A DNA stretch of 64,000 nt from JAIBCM01 sp041395165 (GTDB lineage Bacteria; Verrucomicrobiota; Verrucomicrobiia; JADLBR01; JAIBCM01), in contig JAWLBA010000001.1 of the NCBI GenBank assembly GCA_041395165.1, positions 124,001 to 188,000 on the forward strand, given 5' to 3'. This document shows positions 44,846-53,601 of this stretch, one piece after another. The notes below the pieces were generated by a model. It worked only from the letters and a program-made list of their open reading frames with translations. It was not told the origin of the DNA and ran no database searches. How positions within the stretch are numbered: the stretch's first letter is position 1; each line of letters starts with the position of its first letter. The translations under genes and the position numbers were made by a program.

Positions 44846-44853
44846 TTGTATCC

Positions 44854-45394
44854 ATGGACGGGGAAAAAGAGCAGCAAGAAGTCCAGCAAAAATCATCGTT
44901 TTCTTTTGGAGTCGCGGAGGAGTTTAAAAAAGAAACCGATCAAGATTTAACTTTCCTTGGACAGAAACTCCAGTTTGCCAAAGATTTAAATTTTAATCAA
45001 CCCACTCAATTTGAAAAAGATCGTCAAATGCTGGAAACGGTGTATGGAACTCCCATTGGGTTTCAAGCTTATGAATATTGGAAGAGCCGATCGGAAAAAT
45101 TGGCGCAAGAAGGAAAGGCAGCGGAGATCCCAAAACTTAAAAATCCTTTATCATTTGAAGCACAGGATGGAACAAAAGTTGAATTTGAGCCTCATGTTAA
45201 ATTGAAAAAAGGAAAGATTGAAGAGGTTGGCCTTAAAATTAAGGGGAAATTTGATTGGCAAAAAATCCATGCTCACGACAAACCTAAAGAGGTTGGAGCA
45301 TCAAAACTTGATTGGAATAAGGTGGGGAGTAGGACCTGAACCTATCCCAGCTGATTTATTAAAGCCCGGAGTAACCAAGGTCCAAGGATTTTAG
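44854..45394 (+). pseudogene. Unknown acidic protein, cluster member 1 (frameshifted near its end)
   Basis: I do not recognise this protein. It is hydrophilic, without signal or membrane segments. A C-terminal block LKNPLSFEAQDGTKVEFEP with VGLKIKGKFDWQ is shared with member 2. As written the frame stops at 45339 after WNKVGSRT. If the GGGG run at 45324-45327 had three G, it would continue as VGVGPEPIPADLLKPGVTKV and QGF, ending at 45394, 3 bp before the next start. That tail makes sense as protein and tightens the operon, so a one-base error or a fresh mutation is likely. Corrected length is about 179 residues. Confidence 0.65.
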
Positions 45395-45397
45395 TGT

Positions 45398-45853
45398 ATG
45401 GAAGAAGAAAAACAGCAAACCGGTTCTCAAGAGTTGGATTTAACTTATCATCCCAAAGATAATAGTCCGTTTGAAAAATCCATTGCAGAAATTCTTAACG
45501 GATCTTCTGGACAGAAACCAGGAGTGCCAATGACAGAAGCGGAATTGCGACACGCCCTCATGGAAGCGCAGCCTGATAATCCTCTCCAGGCCAATGCTGT
45601 GAATAATATGAAAGGGATTTCAGACACATTTCATACTTCCCAGCAAAATAAGTTTAAAAATCCATTATCTTTTAAAGTGGGAAAGGACGCGGAAATTGAA
45701 CCCATCATTAAACCAGGCTTGAATCACGGTAAACCTGAGATTAAAGAATTGGGTGTAAGAGGGAAATTTGATTGGGGTCAGGTTGAAGCCACAAGCCAAT
45801 TTAAAGAAGGACACTTACAACAAGCAGGAATTAAGATTTCGGGCAGTTTTTAA
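45398..45853 (+). CDS. Unknown acidic protein, cluster member 2
   Basis: A 151-residue hydrophilic protein with no signal peptide or membrane segment and no family I recognise. Its second half, FKNPLSFKVGKDAEIEPIIK followed by IKELGVRGKFDWGQ, aligns with member 1. The first half is disordered-looking (Gln, Glu, Ser, Asn). It starts 3 bp after the corrected end of member 1 and ends 18 bp before member 3, so the three form an operon behind the promoter at 44818. Confidence 0.6.
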   Translation: MEEEKQQTGSQELDLTYHPKDNSPFEKSIAEILNGSSGQKPGVPMTEAELRHALMEAQPDNPLQANAVNNMKGISDTFHTSQQNKFKNPLSFKVGKDAEIEPIIKPGLNHGKPEIKELGVRGKFDWGQVEATSQFKEGHLQQAGIKISGSF

Positions 45854-45871
45854 TTTTTAGATGTAACTTTT

Positions 45872-46849
45872 ATGGAAGAAGAAGAACAGATTGAACAAAC
45901 GGAAGAGTCCAGTGAAGAAACTCAAGAATTTGGTGATCAAGAACAATCTGTTCAAGACGAACCCACTGAAGAAATTGAGCCAGTTGATTAGACTCAAAAC
46001 GAAGCTGTTGGAAATGTCATAGACCCAAGCCAAGCTCTTAATCGGGTTGAGGCTTCTGATTTAGAAAAAGCGGAAACAGCTCCTACTGATGTAAATCAAA
46101 ATTCAAATTCCCATTTTTCCTTGGGTGCTACAAAATCTAAATCTCCTTTTTCCTTCAAAGGAGATGGCATTGATGAAGCCAGAGAAGAGTATAATGATAC
46201 TGTTCAGAGAGCTAGGGGTGACTATCACGATTTGTCTAAAGAAGTGGGCGATTTTTCAAAAAAAATCGATAGTTTATCCGAGACGAGAGAGAGTCAAAGA
46301 GATTCAGCTCATGAAGAAGAGCCTGATGCTCCAGAGCAAACTGAAACCACACCAGTAGAACCAGCAATGATCCAAGAACGTCCTGGAGAATGGGAGCATG
46401 TACAAACTAAAGATGGAAAAAATAGGGCGTTTGTTGGAAATTATAGAGATCCTCAAGATCCTAACGCGCCAAAATTAGGTAATTGGGATTTAAATATTCC
46501 TGGAATGAAAGTTCAAGCCAGAAGCAATGACTATAAAAACGACATGGAATTAATTTGGGAACAGGCTGCTTTGCCAACTACTTCAAATACGCCACCTGCA
46601 CCAGCAAAGATAATTAAATCCGAATGTGTTGTGCAAGAAACAGATAAAACTTCCAAAATAAGTTGTGTTTTCCCAAAACCCGATAAAAATTTAGATAATA
46701 TTAAGTTAGGTTACACTCACTTTTTATCGGTAGATATTAAAAATGAAGCGGGTGGCAGAACTCGTATGGATGTCATTTGGGATAAAGCGGCATCATCTGC
46801 TCCACAGAATGCTAATCCAGCTCCCAATGTCGCTCCGGTTGTTCATTAA
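45872..46849 (+). pseudogene. Unknown acidic protein, cluster member 3, with in-frame TAG
   Basis: A frame of 326 codons opens at the ATG at 45872 (MEEEEQIEQTEESSEETQ...) and is broken by a single in-frame TAG at 45989-45991, after which the same frame runs to 46849. The N-terminus is strongly acidic, like member 2 (MEEEKQQ). HFSLGATKSKSPFSFKGDG resembles SSFSFGVAEEF in member 1. The C-terminal part has an internal repeat: NDMELIWEQAALPTTSNTPP and TRMDVIWDKAASSAPQNANP. A shorter start after the stop, at 46121 or nearby, is possible. I cannot suggest a function. Confidence 0.55.
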
Positions 46850-46923
46850 ATAAAGTATTTTTCAAAAAACAGTTGCTATAGCTTATATAGCGAATGGATA
46901 AATTTTTCTCTAATTAAAGTTTC

Positions 46924-46972
46924 TTGGCAAAAGAATTTATGAGCCTTATTATTATAAGGTTTTTGTTGCCAA
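46924..46972. other. Nested inverted repeats in an AT-rich gap
   Basis: TTGGCAA (46924-46930) pairs with TTGCCAA (46966-46972), and inside them CCTTAT (46944-46949) pairs with ATAAGG (46954-46959), followed by TTTTT. The inner hairpin may terminate the acidic cluster; the outer arms suggest a larger RNA or protein-binding element. The rest of the 46850-47136 gap is AT-rich with nothing else recognisable. Confidence 0.45.
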
Positions 46973-47136
46973 ATTTATCATAATACTTTGATTTTAAAAG
47001 ATTTTTTAAAAATTTAACTAAAATTCAACCGTTTTTCTGATATTAAGATTTTTCTTTTGTTATAGGGCTCACAAAAAAATTATTAATAAAACATAAACTT
47101 TGTAATTTTTAAAACTTGTGTTTTATTGTTAGAATT

Positions 47137-48654
47137 ATGACTAAAGCAAAAGATGCTCCAGAAACTAAAGTGAAGCGTACGGCTAAAGTTTTTGGACAAA
47201 TTTCTTCTCAAGATTCTCGATACCAGTTTGTTGATAAAAATTTTAGACAAGTTTCGGATTTACAAGTTACCAGTCCTGTTTTTGAACCAGGCATAGAACG
47301 TTACGTTGCTTACGTCGATGGACAATATAAAGAGGCATATTTTGTTAATTATGATCCCGAACAACGGATTATGCCTGATGAAATTCGTAGGAGAATAGCT
47401 TTAGAGCAGATGAAATATGTTGATAAGGAAAAAGGTTTTACGACGGATGAAAAAGGTAATTATTACGATAAACAAGGCTATTTAATTGTTGCACAAAAAA
47501 ATATTATAAAAATAGGTGAGCAATTTTATTATATTAACCCTAAAGAACAAAAATTAAGTCCTAAAAAAGTGGAAACTGATTTCACTACGGGACTTGTCAC
47601 TGCCGATGGAAAATCTTATGAGGCCAAAGGCGATTATATTTACGATTTTTGGGATAAAAATAAAGTTTATAATCAAGATGGCCAGCCTCTTCATTCTTTT
47701 AAAAATCCGTTTATTCATGAACATTTTCCGATAAAAAAATGGATCAATACTAAAGGACTAACCTATATTTCTTTTCCTCCAGATTTATCGATGGAGGTAA
47801 CGCAATCTGAACGAGTTTTCTATATTCAGTTCACGGAGGGAAATTGGTCGGATCAGGTAAAAACATGTAAACGCTTGCTAACGAGTTATGATCCCGTGAC
47901 GCATGAACCTATGGATGTGGTTGCAATCGAATTTCATCGTGTAGAAGATGGAAAAAAGCCAGCGACATTTCGTTCAATGCCTTTAGTTTTCAATGCGTTA
48001 AAAGATACAACCACAAGTCGGATTGTCAGTGATCAGATTAAGGCGTTCCCAGGAAGCGAACTTCAAATTGCCCATCCAACAATTAGTGGTAATACAGAAA
48101 GAGTTTCAATGGGCAAAGTGTATTCTCGAGGGGTTATCGAAATTGATATCGTTATTTATAAAGACGGTAATGAAAAAGCAAACTTAGAGGTGGCTAAAGC
48201 TCAAATGGCGGTTCTTAAAGAAGATTTGGCTGCTGCGGGCATTGAAGTTAAAGTTGTCACAAAATTAATTGATAAGACAGGCGACCTTGAGTTTGCTAAT
48301 CCAGAAACTTTGGCTATTCATGCGCGAAAACAATTTTCCAATTCTAAGGGTATCACCATGATTATGGGTGGAGGAAATCATGAAAAATATTTTACAACGA
48401 AGGGAAATGATTTTTCCAGAAATGCTGGCAACGGTTTTTTTGTTTCAGATATTAACGATAAAAATGCTGCATCGGTTTTAACACTTCATATTTTAGAAAT
48501 TGCTTCTGGTGATAAATCCCCTGATGCTTCAATACAACTCAATGCATCTGAGAGCGCTGCGAACCTCCAGCTCATTCATCATCCACTTATACAAAACCCT
48601 CGGATAACAGAATCGGTCAGGACGCCAGCATCCCAACCGGTTCTTGTTCCTTAA
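47137..48654 (+). CDS. Large protein of an undescribed family (paralogue of 14901-16589)
   Basis: A 505-residue soluble protein with no family I recognise. It matches the 562-residue protein at 14901 along its length: LQVTSPVFEPGIERY, YFVNYDPEQRIMP, GYLIVAQKNIIKIGEQFYY, SYDPVTHEPMD, YKDGNEKANLEVA, ITMIMGGGNH and the terminal PVLVP. An N-terminal repeat-like region alternates Y/G/D as in beta-hairpin tandem units. Identity by eye is moderate overall and high in the GGGNH block. The ATG at 47137 is chosen over a TTG at 47116. It is a single gene after the acidic cluster. Confidence 0.75.
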   Translation: MTKAKDAPETKVKRTAKVFGQISSQDSRYQFVDKNFRQVSDLQVTSPVFEPGIERYVAYVDGQYKEAYFVNYDPEQRIMPDEIRRRIALEQMKYVDKEKGFTTDEKGNYYDKQGYLIVAQKNIIKIGEQFYYINPKEQKLSPKKVETDFTTGLVTADGKSYEAKGDYIYDFWDKNKVYNQDGQPLHSFKNPFIHEHFPIKKWINTKGLTYISFPPDLSMEVTQSERVFYIQFTEGNWSDQVKTCKRLLTSYDPVTHEPMDVVAIEFHRVEDGKKPATFRSMPLVFNALKDTTTSRIVSDQIKAFPGSELQIAHPTISGNTERVSMGKVYSRGVIEIDIVIYKDGNEKANLEVAKAQMAVLKEDLAAAGIEVKVVTKLIDKTGDLEFANPETLAIHARKQFSNSKGITMIMGGGNHEKYFTTKGNDFSRNAGNGFFVSDINDKNAASVLTLHILEIASGDKSPDASIQLNASESAANLQLIHHPLIQNPRITESVRTPASQPVLVP

Positions 48655-48677
48655 TGATGCAATAATAGGAGTTGGCT

Positions 48678-49562
48678 TTAAATTGTAGTTTGTTGGCGTC
48701 TGCTGCTTGACAGCGTGTTAAGCATGCTGGCTAATATAATCAAACTTCCACCTAGGTAACCTATGAAATTCAGTTTTTCTCCTAAATAAATGGCGGCGAT
48801 GATTGTTCCCCAGATCGGTTCTAAAATAAAAATGAAAGCGACTGAAATGGGAGAAAGATATTTTTGTAGCAAAGTCGAAACAATTACGGGGAATAAAGTT
48901 GTTAACAGACCCACATAGCCGATGACATAAAAATCTTTAGGAAAATCGGGATCAAAATGTGACCAATCACTAAAGAAAAAAGCGGTAATTCCGCAAAGAA
49001 AGCAAAGAGTAATTAATTCAATGCCAATGAGAGGCCATAGCGTTTGGGTGGAGCCACGGGTATCGTAATCGATTCGAAAAATATAGCAGGCATAAAAAAG
49101 GGGAGCGAGAAGAGCGATCAAATCGCCGCGCCATTGTCCATGAAAACTGGAGTGACTCGTAATGAGCAAAATCGTGCCTAGCAATGAAAAAAGCCCTGCC
49201 ACCCAAGTTGCTAAAGAAATATTATTTTTTTTCATTAGCCAGGCCATTACCGTAACAATAATGCCATTAATCGAAGGAAAAAAAGCCGTGTTGGTTGCAG
49301 TCGTGTGAGCTAACGCGATCGCTGCGGTGAGAAGATTAAGATAAAGAAGAAAACCTAAAACAATGCCGCTTTTCCAGAGCTCGTAAAAAAGTTTTTTACG
49401 ATTCCATATTAAAACACCGATGGCAAAAGGCAAAGTCATGCTGGTTTCAAGAAAGGCAAAAATAATGGGATCAATTCGTTCCAGGGCTTCTTTGGTTACG
49501 GAATAAAAAGTGCCCCAAAGAAAAGTTACTAATAAAAAGCAGAAACCTGCTAATAATTGCAT
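48678..49562 (-). CDS. EamA/DMT-family transporter
   Basis: A 294-residue membrane protein with ten helices in two EamA repeats; FCFLLVTFLWGTFYSVTKEAL opens the first and FIFILEPIWGTIIAAIYLGEKL, with its conserved E-P and G-E, is in the second. DMT transporters move metabolites such as amino acids or nucleotide precursors; the substrate is unknown. The ATG at 49562 is used because the upstream extension starts at a TTG. It is convergent with the large unknown gene and divergent from the MBL gene. Confidence 0.82.
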   Translation of the reverse strand: MQLLAGFCFLLVTFLWGTFYSVTKEALERIDPIIFAFLETSMTLPFAIGVLIWNRKKLFYELWKSGIVLGFLLYLNLLTAAIALAHTTATNTAFFPSINGIIVTVMAWLMKKNNISLATWVAGLFSLLGTILLITSHSSFHGQWRGDLIALLAPLFYACYIFRIDYDTRGSTQTLWPLIGIELITLCFLCGITAFFFSDWSHFDPDFPKDFYVIGYVGLLTTLFPVIVSTLLQKYLSPISVAFIFILEPIWGTIIAAIYLGEKLNFIGYLGGSLIILASMLNTLSSSRRQQTTI

Positions 49563-49651
49563 GCAAAAAGAGAATCTCGACAACCGCAATAAACTGTCAA
49601 TGACGAAAAAAGTTGTGACGATTGCATAAAAATAGCGTAATTTGGAAAAGA

Positions 49652-50428
49652 ATGAAACTCACCTTTCTAGGCACGGCTTGTGGGCATCCCTCTTCCTCGC
49701 GCCAGCATACTGCAGTGTTGGTCAAGAGTGAATCGGGCACGTTGCTTCTGGATTGTGGCGCTGAAGTGAATCGATTTTTAAAGCAACAGGGTTTATCAGT
49801 GGATGCAGTGGATGGGGTTTGGTTAAGCCATGCGCATAGTGATCATGTAGGGAATTTTAGCCATTGGGTTCAGGCGCTCTGGTTGCAAAAACGCAAACGA
49901 GAATTAGCTATTTATGCGCCATCCGGATTGGTTAAAATTTTGCGAAAAGAATTGGAAAATCGTTTATTGTTTTCTGAGTTATTAGGCTTTTCTTTGCAAT
50001 GGCATGAGCTTGCAGAAGGAGAGGCTTTGGCCTGTGGGACGCTTCAATTAAAGGGTTTTGCTACGACACATCTCAATCGACTACGCGAAAGATTTTTGCT
50101 GGATTATCCTGAAGTTTGCTTTGATTGTTATGGTGCTATTTTAGAGGGGGAAGGAAAACGACTGGCTTATTCTGCTGACATGGCGAAACCTGATGATTTA
50201 GGAAAAATTTGGGATCAACCCGTAGACGAATTAATTTGTGAGATGGCTCATTTTTCGCCTGAATCGTTATTCCAATATTTAGCTGATAAGCCTCTTAACA
50301 AAATATGGTTGATTCATCATGGCGATAATTGGGCGGAACAAGAAAGTCAGTTACAGAATTTGGCTAAAAAAAATCGATTCACTGCTGAAGTGAAACTTGC
50401 TCGAGAGGGGCAGAGTGTTACTATTTAA
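49652..50428 (+). CDS. MBL-fold metal-dependent hydrolase (RNase Z-like)
   Basis: A 258-residue metallo-beta-lactamase-fold protein. MKLTFLGTACGHPSSSRQHT opens as in RNase Z and PhnP relatives; LSHAHSDHVG near residue 67 is the HxHxDH zinc site; YSADMAKPDD holds the bridging Asp, and LIHHG near 230 a late ligand His. The third ligand may be in FATTHLNRL. Substrate unknown: tRNA 3' processing, cyclic phosphates or others. The ATG at 49652 matches the family start. yajQ follows after 5 bp. Confidence 0.82.
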   Translation: MKLTFLGTACGHPSSSRQHTAVLVKSESGTLLLDCGAEVNRFLKQQGLSVDAVDGVWLSHAHSDHVGNFSHWVQALWLQKRKRELAIYAPSGLVKILRKELENRLLFSELLGFSLQWHELAEGEALACGTLQLKGFATTHLNRLRERFLLDYPEVCFDCYGAILEGEGKRLAYSADMAKPDDLGKIWDQPVDELICEMAHFSPESLFQYLADKPLNKIWLIHHGDNWAEQESQLQNLAKKNRFTAEVKLAREGQSVTI

Positions 50429-50433
50429 AAAAT

Positions 50434-50919
50434 ATGCCCTCCTTTGATATTGTTTCCGAAGTCGATGCTCAAGAAGTGGACAACGCTTTAAATCAAGCGC
50501 GCAAAGAAATTGTAACTCGATTTGATTTTAAAAATTCTTTGTGTGAAATTCTTGTTGAAAAAGAAAAAATTAAATTGCGTGCGGATAACGCTACGCTGAT
50601 GCGTAGTTTGCAAGAGATTGTGATTAGTAAGTTGGCGCGGCGCAATGTTCCTTTGCAAAATATTGATCGGAGCGAAGTTCAAATTTCTTCCACGGGTCAC
50701 GCAGCTATGGAACTAACCGTAAAACGCGGTATTGAACATGAAAAAGCCAAAGAAATTAATCAAGCCATTCGCGATTCTAAATTAAAAGTGACGACGCAAC
50801 AGCAAGAAAAGAAGATTCGAGTGACTGGAAAATCGCGTGATGAATTGCAAGCTGTGATTACTTTGGTGCGATCCAAAGATTTTGGTGTGGCTCTCTCCTT
50901 TGAAAATTTTAGAAATTAG
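50434..50919 (+). CDS. YajQ family nucleotide-binding protein
   Basis: A 161-residue protein that matches YajQ (UPF0234) over its full length: MPSFDIVSEVDAQEVDNALN at the start, ITRFDF-type (VTRFDFKNS) next, and KLKVTTQQQEKKIRVTGKSRDELQ and VRSKDFGVALSFENFR at the end. Some members bind cyclic di-GMP or nucleic acid. It begins 5 bp after the MBL gene and overlaps the convergent next gene by 4 bp. Confidence 0.92.
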   Translation: MPSFDIVSEVDAQEVDNALNQARKEIVTRFDFKNSLCEILVEKEKIKLRADNATLMRSLQEIVISKLARRNVPLQNIDRSEVQISSTGHAAMELTVKRGIEHEKAKEINQAIRDSKLKVTTQQQEKKIRVTGKSRDELQAVITLVRSKDFGVALSFENFRN

Positions 50920-51419
50920 CTGGTAGCTTGGGTTAAAAGTTGTGCGACTTCCGTTTGCACTTCGAAGAGTTGATCGAGTCGCAATTGAGGATCAATAATA
51001 AGAAATGTTTCACCTGTGGTGGCGTGCTCGTAAACCAAAACTTTTTTGTCGTTTTCCTGAATTTTTTCGATTTGTTTGAGAATGCGTTTGCGTTCCAGCA
51101 TGGCAGCTAAAATATAACGAGTGTTTAAAGTTGTTGGCTCATCTTTTTTTACGAGATTGCGCAATAGAGACTCCGCATCATTCTTTTTAAGCGTCTCTTC
51201 CTGAACTGGTGCGGGGGGGTTAAAAGCTGTTTTCCAAAAGCAAAGCGGTTTGAAATCGGGAGCATGTTCGATCCAGGTTTTTTCGCTAAAATCGCGTCGC
51301 TGAAAAACTTGACCCACTCGTTCCAAAATGGAATAAACCATCTCGCCTTCAGCAAAAGGTTGCTGAGTAAGAGAGCACTCCGAATTCGGAGCTTGGATCA
51401 TCCATTCTCGAGTTAACAT
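50916..51419 (-). CDS. Conserved hypothetical protein
   Basis: A 167-residue soluble protein I cannot assign to a named family. It has ECSLTQQPFAEGEMVYSIL near residue 13 with one Cys, RRDFSEKTW near 42, and a helical C-terminal half (TRYILAAMLERKRILKQIEK) followed by VYEHATTGETFLIIDP. The pattern resembles proteins seen in several PVC genomes, which I recall without a function. It is convergent with yajQ (4 bp) and lies 95 bp from the divergent fabD. Confidence 0.6.
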   Translation of the reverse strand: MLTREWMIQAPNSECSLTQQPFAEGEMVYSILERVGQVFQRRDFSEKTWIEHAPDFKPLCFWKTAFNPPAPVQEETLKKNDAESLLRNLVKKDEPTTLNTRYILAAMLERKRILKQIEKIQENDKKVLVYEHATTGETFLIIDPQLRLDQLFEVQTEVAQLLTQATS

Positions 51420-51514
51420 AATCTTTTCCTTTCTTTAAAAGAAGTTGATTTTTAGGCAATGGAAAAGAAGCTTGCCAAATGAGAAGGTCTTGCCAAGAGT
51501 CAGATCATTGCATT

Positions 51515-52465
51515 ATGAGTCAAAAAATTGCTTTGCTGTTTTCTGGACAGGGCGCGCAAAAGGTGGGCATGGGCGCGGACTTGATGGATCAACCGATTTG
51601 TCGCGAGATTTTTGAAGAGGCGAATCGAATTTTGGGTTATGAATTGACTGAAGTTTGTTTCCAAGGACCAGAAACTAAACTCACCGAAACGCGTTATTGT
51701 CAGCCCGCACTATATGTTCATGGCTTGGCTTGTTGGGCGGCGCTTCGGTCGAAAGTCAAGATAACTCCAAGTTTTGCTGCGGGATTGTCTTTGGGTGAAT
51801 TTACTGCGCATGCGGCTGCGGGCAGTTTTAGTTTTTCGGAAGGGTTGAAATTAGTTTCTATTCGCGGTGCGGCGATGCAAAAAGCGTGTGAACAAAGTGC
51901 AGGAGGCATGGTTTCTTTAATTGGAGCGACTTCGGAACAAGCTCAGGAGATGGCTAAAAAATCGGATGTGGATGTTGCGAATTATAATTGTCCCGGCCAA
52001 ATTGTTTTATCTGGATTAAGTTCGAATTTGGAAGTTGTTCCAGCTTTAGCCAAGGAAATGGGGATTAAACGAGCATTACCCTTAAAAGTAGCGGGCGCTT
52101 ACCACTCTCGTTTGATGCAACCGGCTCGTGAAGAATTAGCCCAAGCTTTGGCGGGTGTGTCTTGGGAAGAGCTACAGTTTCCTGTGGTAGCAAACTACAC
52201 CGCACAATCGGTTTCCGATTCTCAAGCGATTGCCTCGTTGCTCTTAGAACAAGTGACAGGAAGCGTGCGTTGGGAGGAAAGCATTCGCTATTTGAAAGCA
52301 CAAGGGGTGTCTCATTTTATTGAATTGGGGCCTGGTGAGGTCATAGCAGGATTGTTAAAGCGCATTGATCCCGAGCTTCAAATCACTAGCATTTCGGATG
52401 CCGTGTCGCTTGAAAAAGGAATCGTTTGGGTAAAAGAAAATGTAGAAAAATTGGAAAAAGTTTAG
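51515..52465 (+). CDS. fabD: Malonyl-CoA:ACP transacylase FabD
   Basis: FabD loads malonate onto acyl carrier protein. The 316-residue protein has FSGQGAQKVGMG near residue 8 and GLSLGEFTAHAAAGS near 90 with the catalytic Ser; VAGAYHSRLMQPA near 195 holds the catalytic His. The ATG at 51515 is used (an upstream frame start would add 12 unlikely residues). fabG follows after 8 bp and acpP and fabF after that. Confidence 0.95.
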   Translation: MSQKIALLFSGQGAQKVGMGADLMDQPICREIFEEANRILGYELTEVCFQGPETKLTETRYCQPALYVHGLACWAALRSKVKITPSFAAGLSLGEFTAHAAAGSFSFSEGLKLVSIRGAAMQKACEQSAGGMVSLIGATSEQAQEMAKKSDVDVANYNCPGQIVLSGLSSNLEVVPALAKEMGIKRALPLKVAGAYHSRLMQPAREELAQALAGVSWEELQFPVVANYTAQSVSDSQAIASLLLEQVTGSVRWEESIRYLKAQGVSHFIELGPGEVIAGLLKRIDPELQITSISDAVSLEKGIVWVKENVEKLEKV

Positions 52466-52473
52466 GAGAAATC

Positions 52474-53214
52474 ATGAGATTAGCAGGAAAGACAGCGATT
52501 GTAACCGGAGCAGGACGAGGTATTGGCGCGGCGATTGCGAAAATTTTTGCTCAAGAAGGGGCAGATGTCGCTTGTGTGAGTCGCACGTTGGCCAATGCTG
52601 AAAAATCGGCTGATGAAATTCGCGCTTTAGGGCGAAAAGCGATTGCCTATGGGGTGGATGTTGCTAATTTAGCTGAATCTGAAGTTGTCATAAGTAATAT
52701 TCTCAAAGATTTTCCTACAGTAGATATTTTGGTCAATAACGCTGGGGTGACGCGGGATAAGCTTTTGATGCGAATGAGCGAGGAGGATTGGGATACCGTG
52801 CTTAATACGAATCTCAAAGGCGCTTTTTTTTGGACCCGCGCAATTAGTCAGGTTATGGCGAAGCAACGTTCCGGTCGATTGATTCATGTTTCGTCGGTTA
52901 TCGCTTTGCGAGGCAATGCTGGGCAAGCGAATTATGCCGCATCCAAAGCGGGTTTGATCGGTTTTTCGAAATCGGTGGCTCGCGAATTTGCGGGACGCAG
53001 CATTACGTGTAATGTAATTGCGCCTGGCTTTATTGTGAGCGATATGACAGATGCCTTACCCGAAGGGATTCGCAATAAAATTAAGGAAACCATTCCGCTT
53101 GGATTTTTCGGAGAGCCAAAAGACATCGCAGAAGCGGCGCTTTATTTGGCTTCCGAAGCAGGTCGGTATGTGACGGGGCAGGTGTTAACGGTGGATGGTG
53201 GCATGGTGATGTAA
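52474..53214 (+). CDS. fabG: 3-oxoacyl-ACP reductase FabG
   Basis: FabG reduces 3-oxoacyl-ACP with NADPH. The 246-residue SDR protein has TGAGRGIG binding the cofactor, NNAGVTRD, SSVIALRGNAGQANYAASKAG with the catalytic Ser, Tyr and Lys (YxxxK), and GFIVSDMTDAL. AGGAG lies 5 bp before the ATG at 52474. It belongs to the fabD-fabG-acpP-fabF cluster. Confidence 0.95.
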   Translation: MRLAGKTAIVTGAGRGIGAAIAKIFAQEGADVACVSRTLANAEKSADEIRALGRKAIAYGVDVANLAESEVVISNILKDFPTVDILVNNAGVTRDKLLMRMSEEDWDTVLNTNLKGAFFWTRAISQVMAKQRSGRLIHVSSVIALRGNAGQANYAASKAGLIGFSKSVAREFAGRSITCNVIAPGFIVSDMTDALPEGIRNKIKETIPLGFFGEPKDIAEAALYLASEAGRYVTGQVLTVDGGMVM

Positions 53215-53302
53215 AAACTTTTTTTAAAAAAAATGAAAAAAACGATTGCCAAATCCATTGAAAAGACGCAATAACCCGCTAAGTAAAAACTAGGAGATAA
53301 CT

Positions 53303-53548
53303 ATGGCAGATAAGACACTCGAAGAAAGAGTTAAAGAAATTATTGTAGAACAGCTTGGCGTGAATGCTGAGCAGGTCGTTCCCGAAGCGAAGTTCATTGA
53401 GGATTTGGGCGCGGATTCTTTGGACACCGTTGAATTGGTAATGGCGTTCGAAGAAGAGTTTGGCGTGGAAGTGCCTGATGAAGACGCTGAAAAATTGCAA
53501 ACCGTAGGTAACGTAGTGGATTACTTGCGAGATAAAGCGGAAAAATAA
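53303..53548 (+). CDS. acpP: Acyl carrier protein
   Basis: An 81-residue acidic four-helix protein. GADSLDTVELVMAFEEEF near residue 35 contains the Ser that carries phosphopantetheine. It shuttles acyl chains between the fatty acid synthesis enzymes. TAGGAG precedes the ATG. An AT-rich 88-bp gap separates it from fabG; fabF follows after 53 bp. Confidence 0.97.
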   Translation: MADKTLEERVKEIIVEQLGVNAEQVVPEAKFIEDLGADSLDTVELVMAFEEEFGVEVPDEDAEKLQTVGNVVDYLRDKAEK

Positions 53549-53601
53549 TTGCCCTTAGCAATTTTCAAAATTTCAACCCTTTTATCCGTTAGACTCTCAT
53601 C

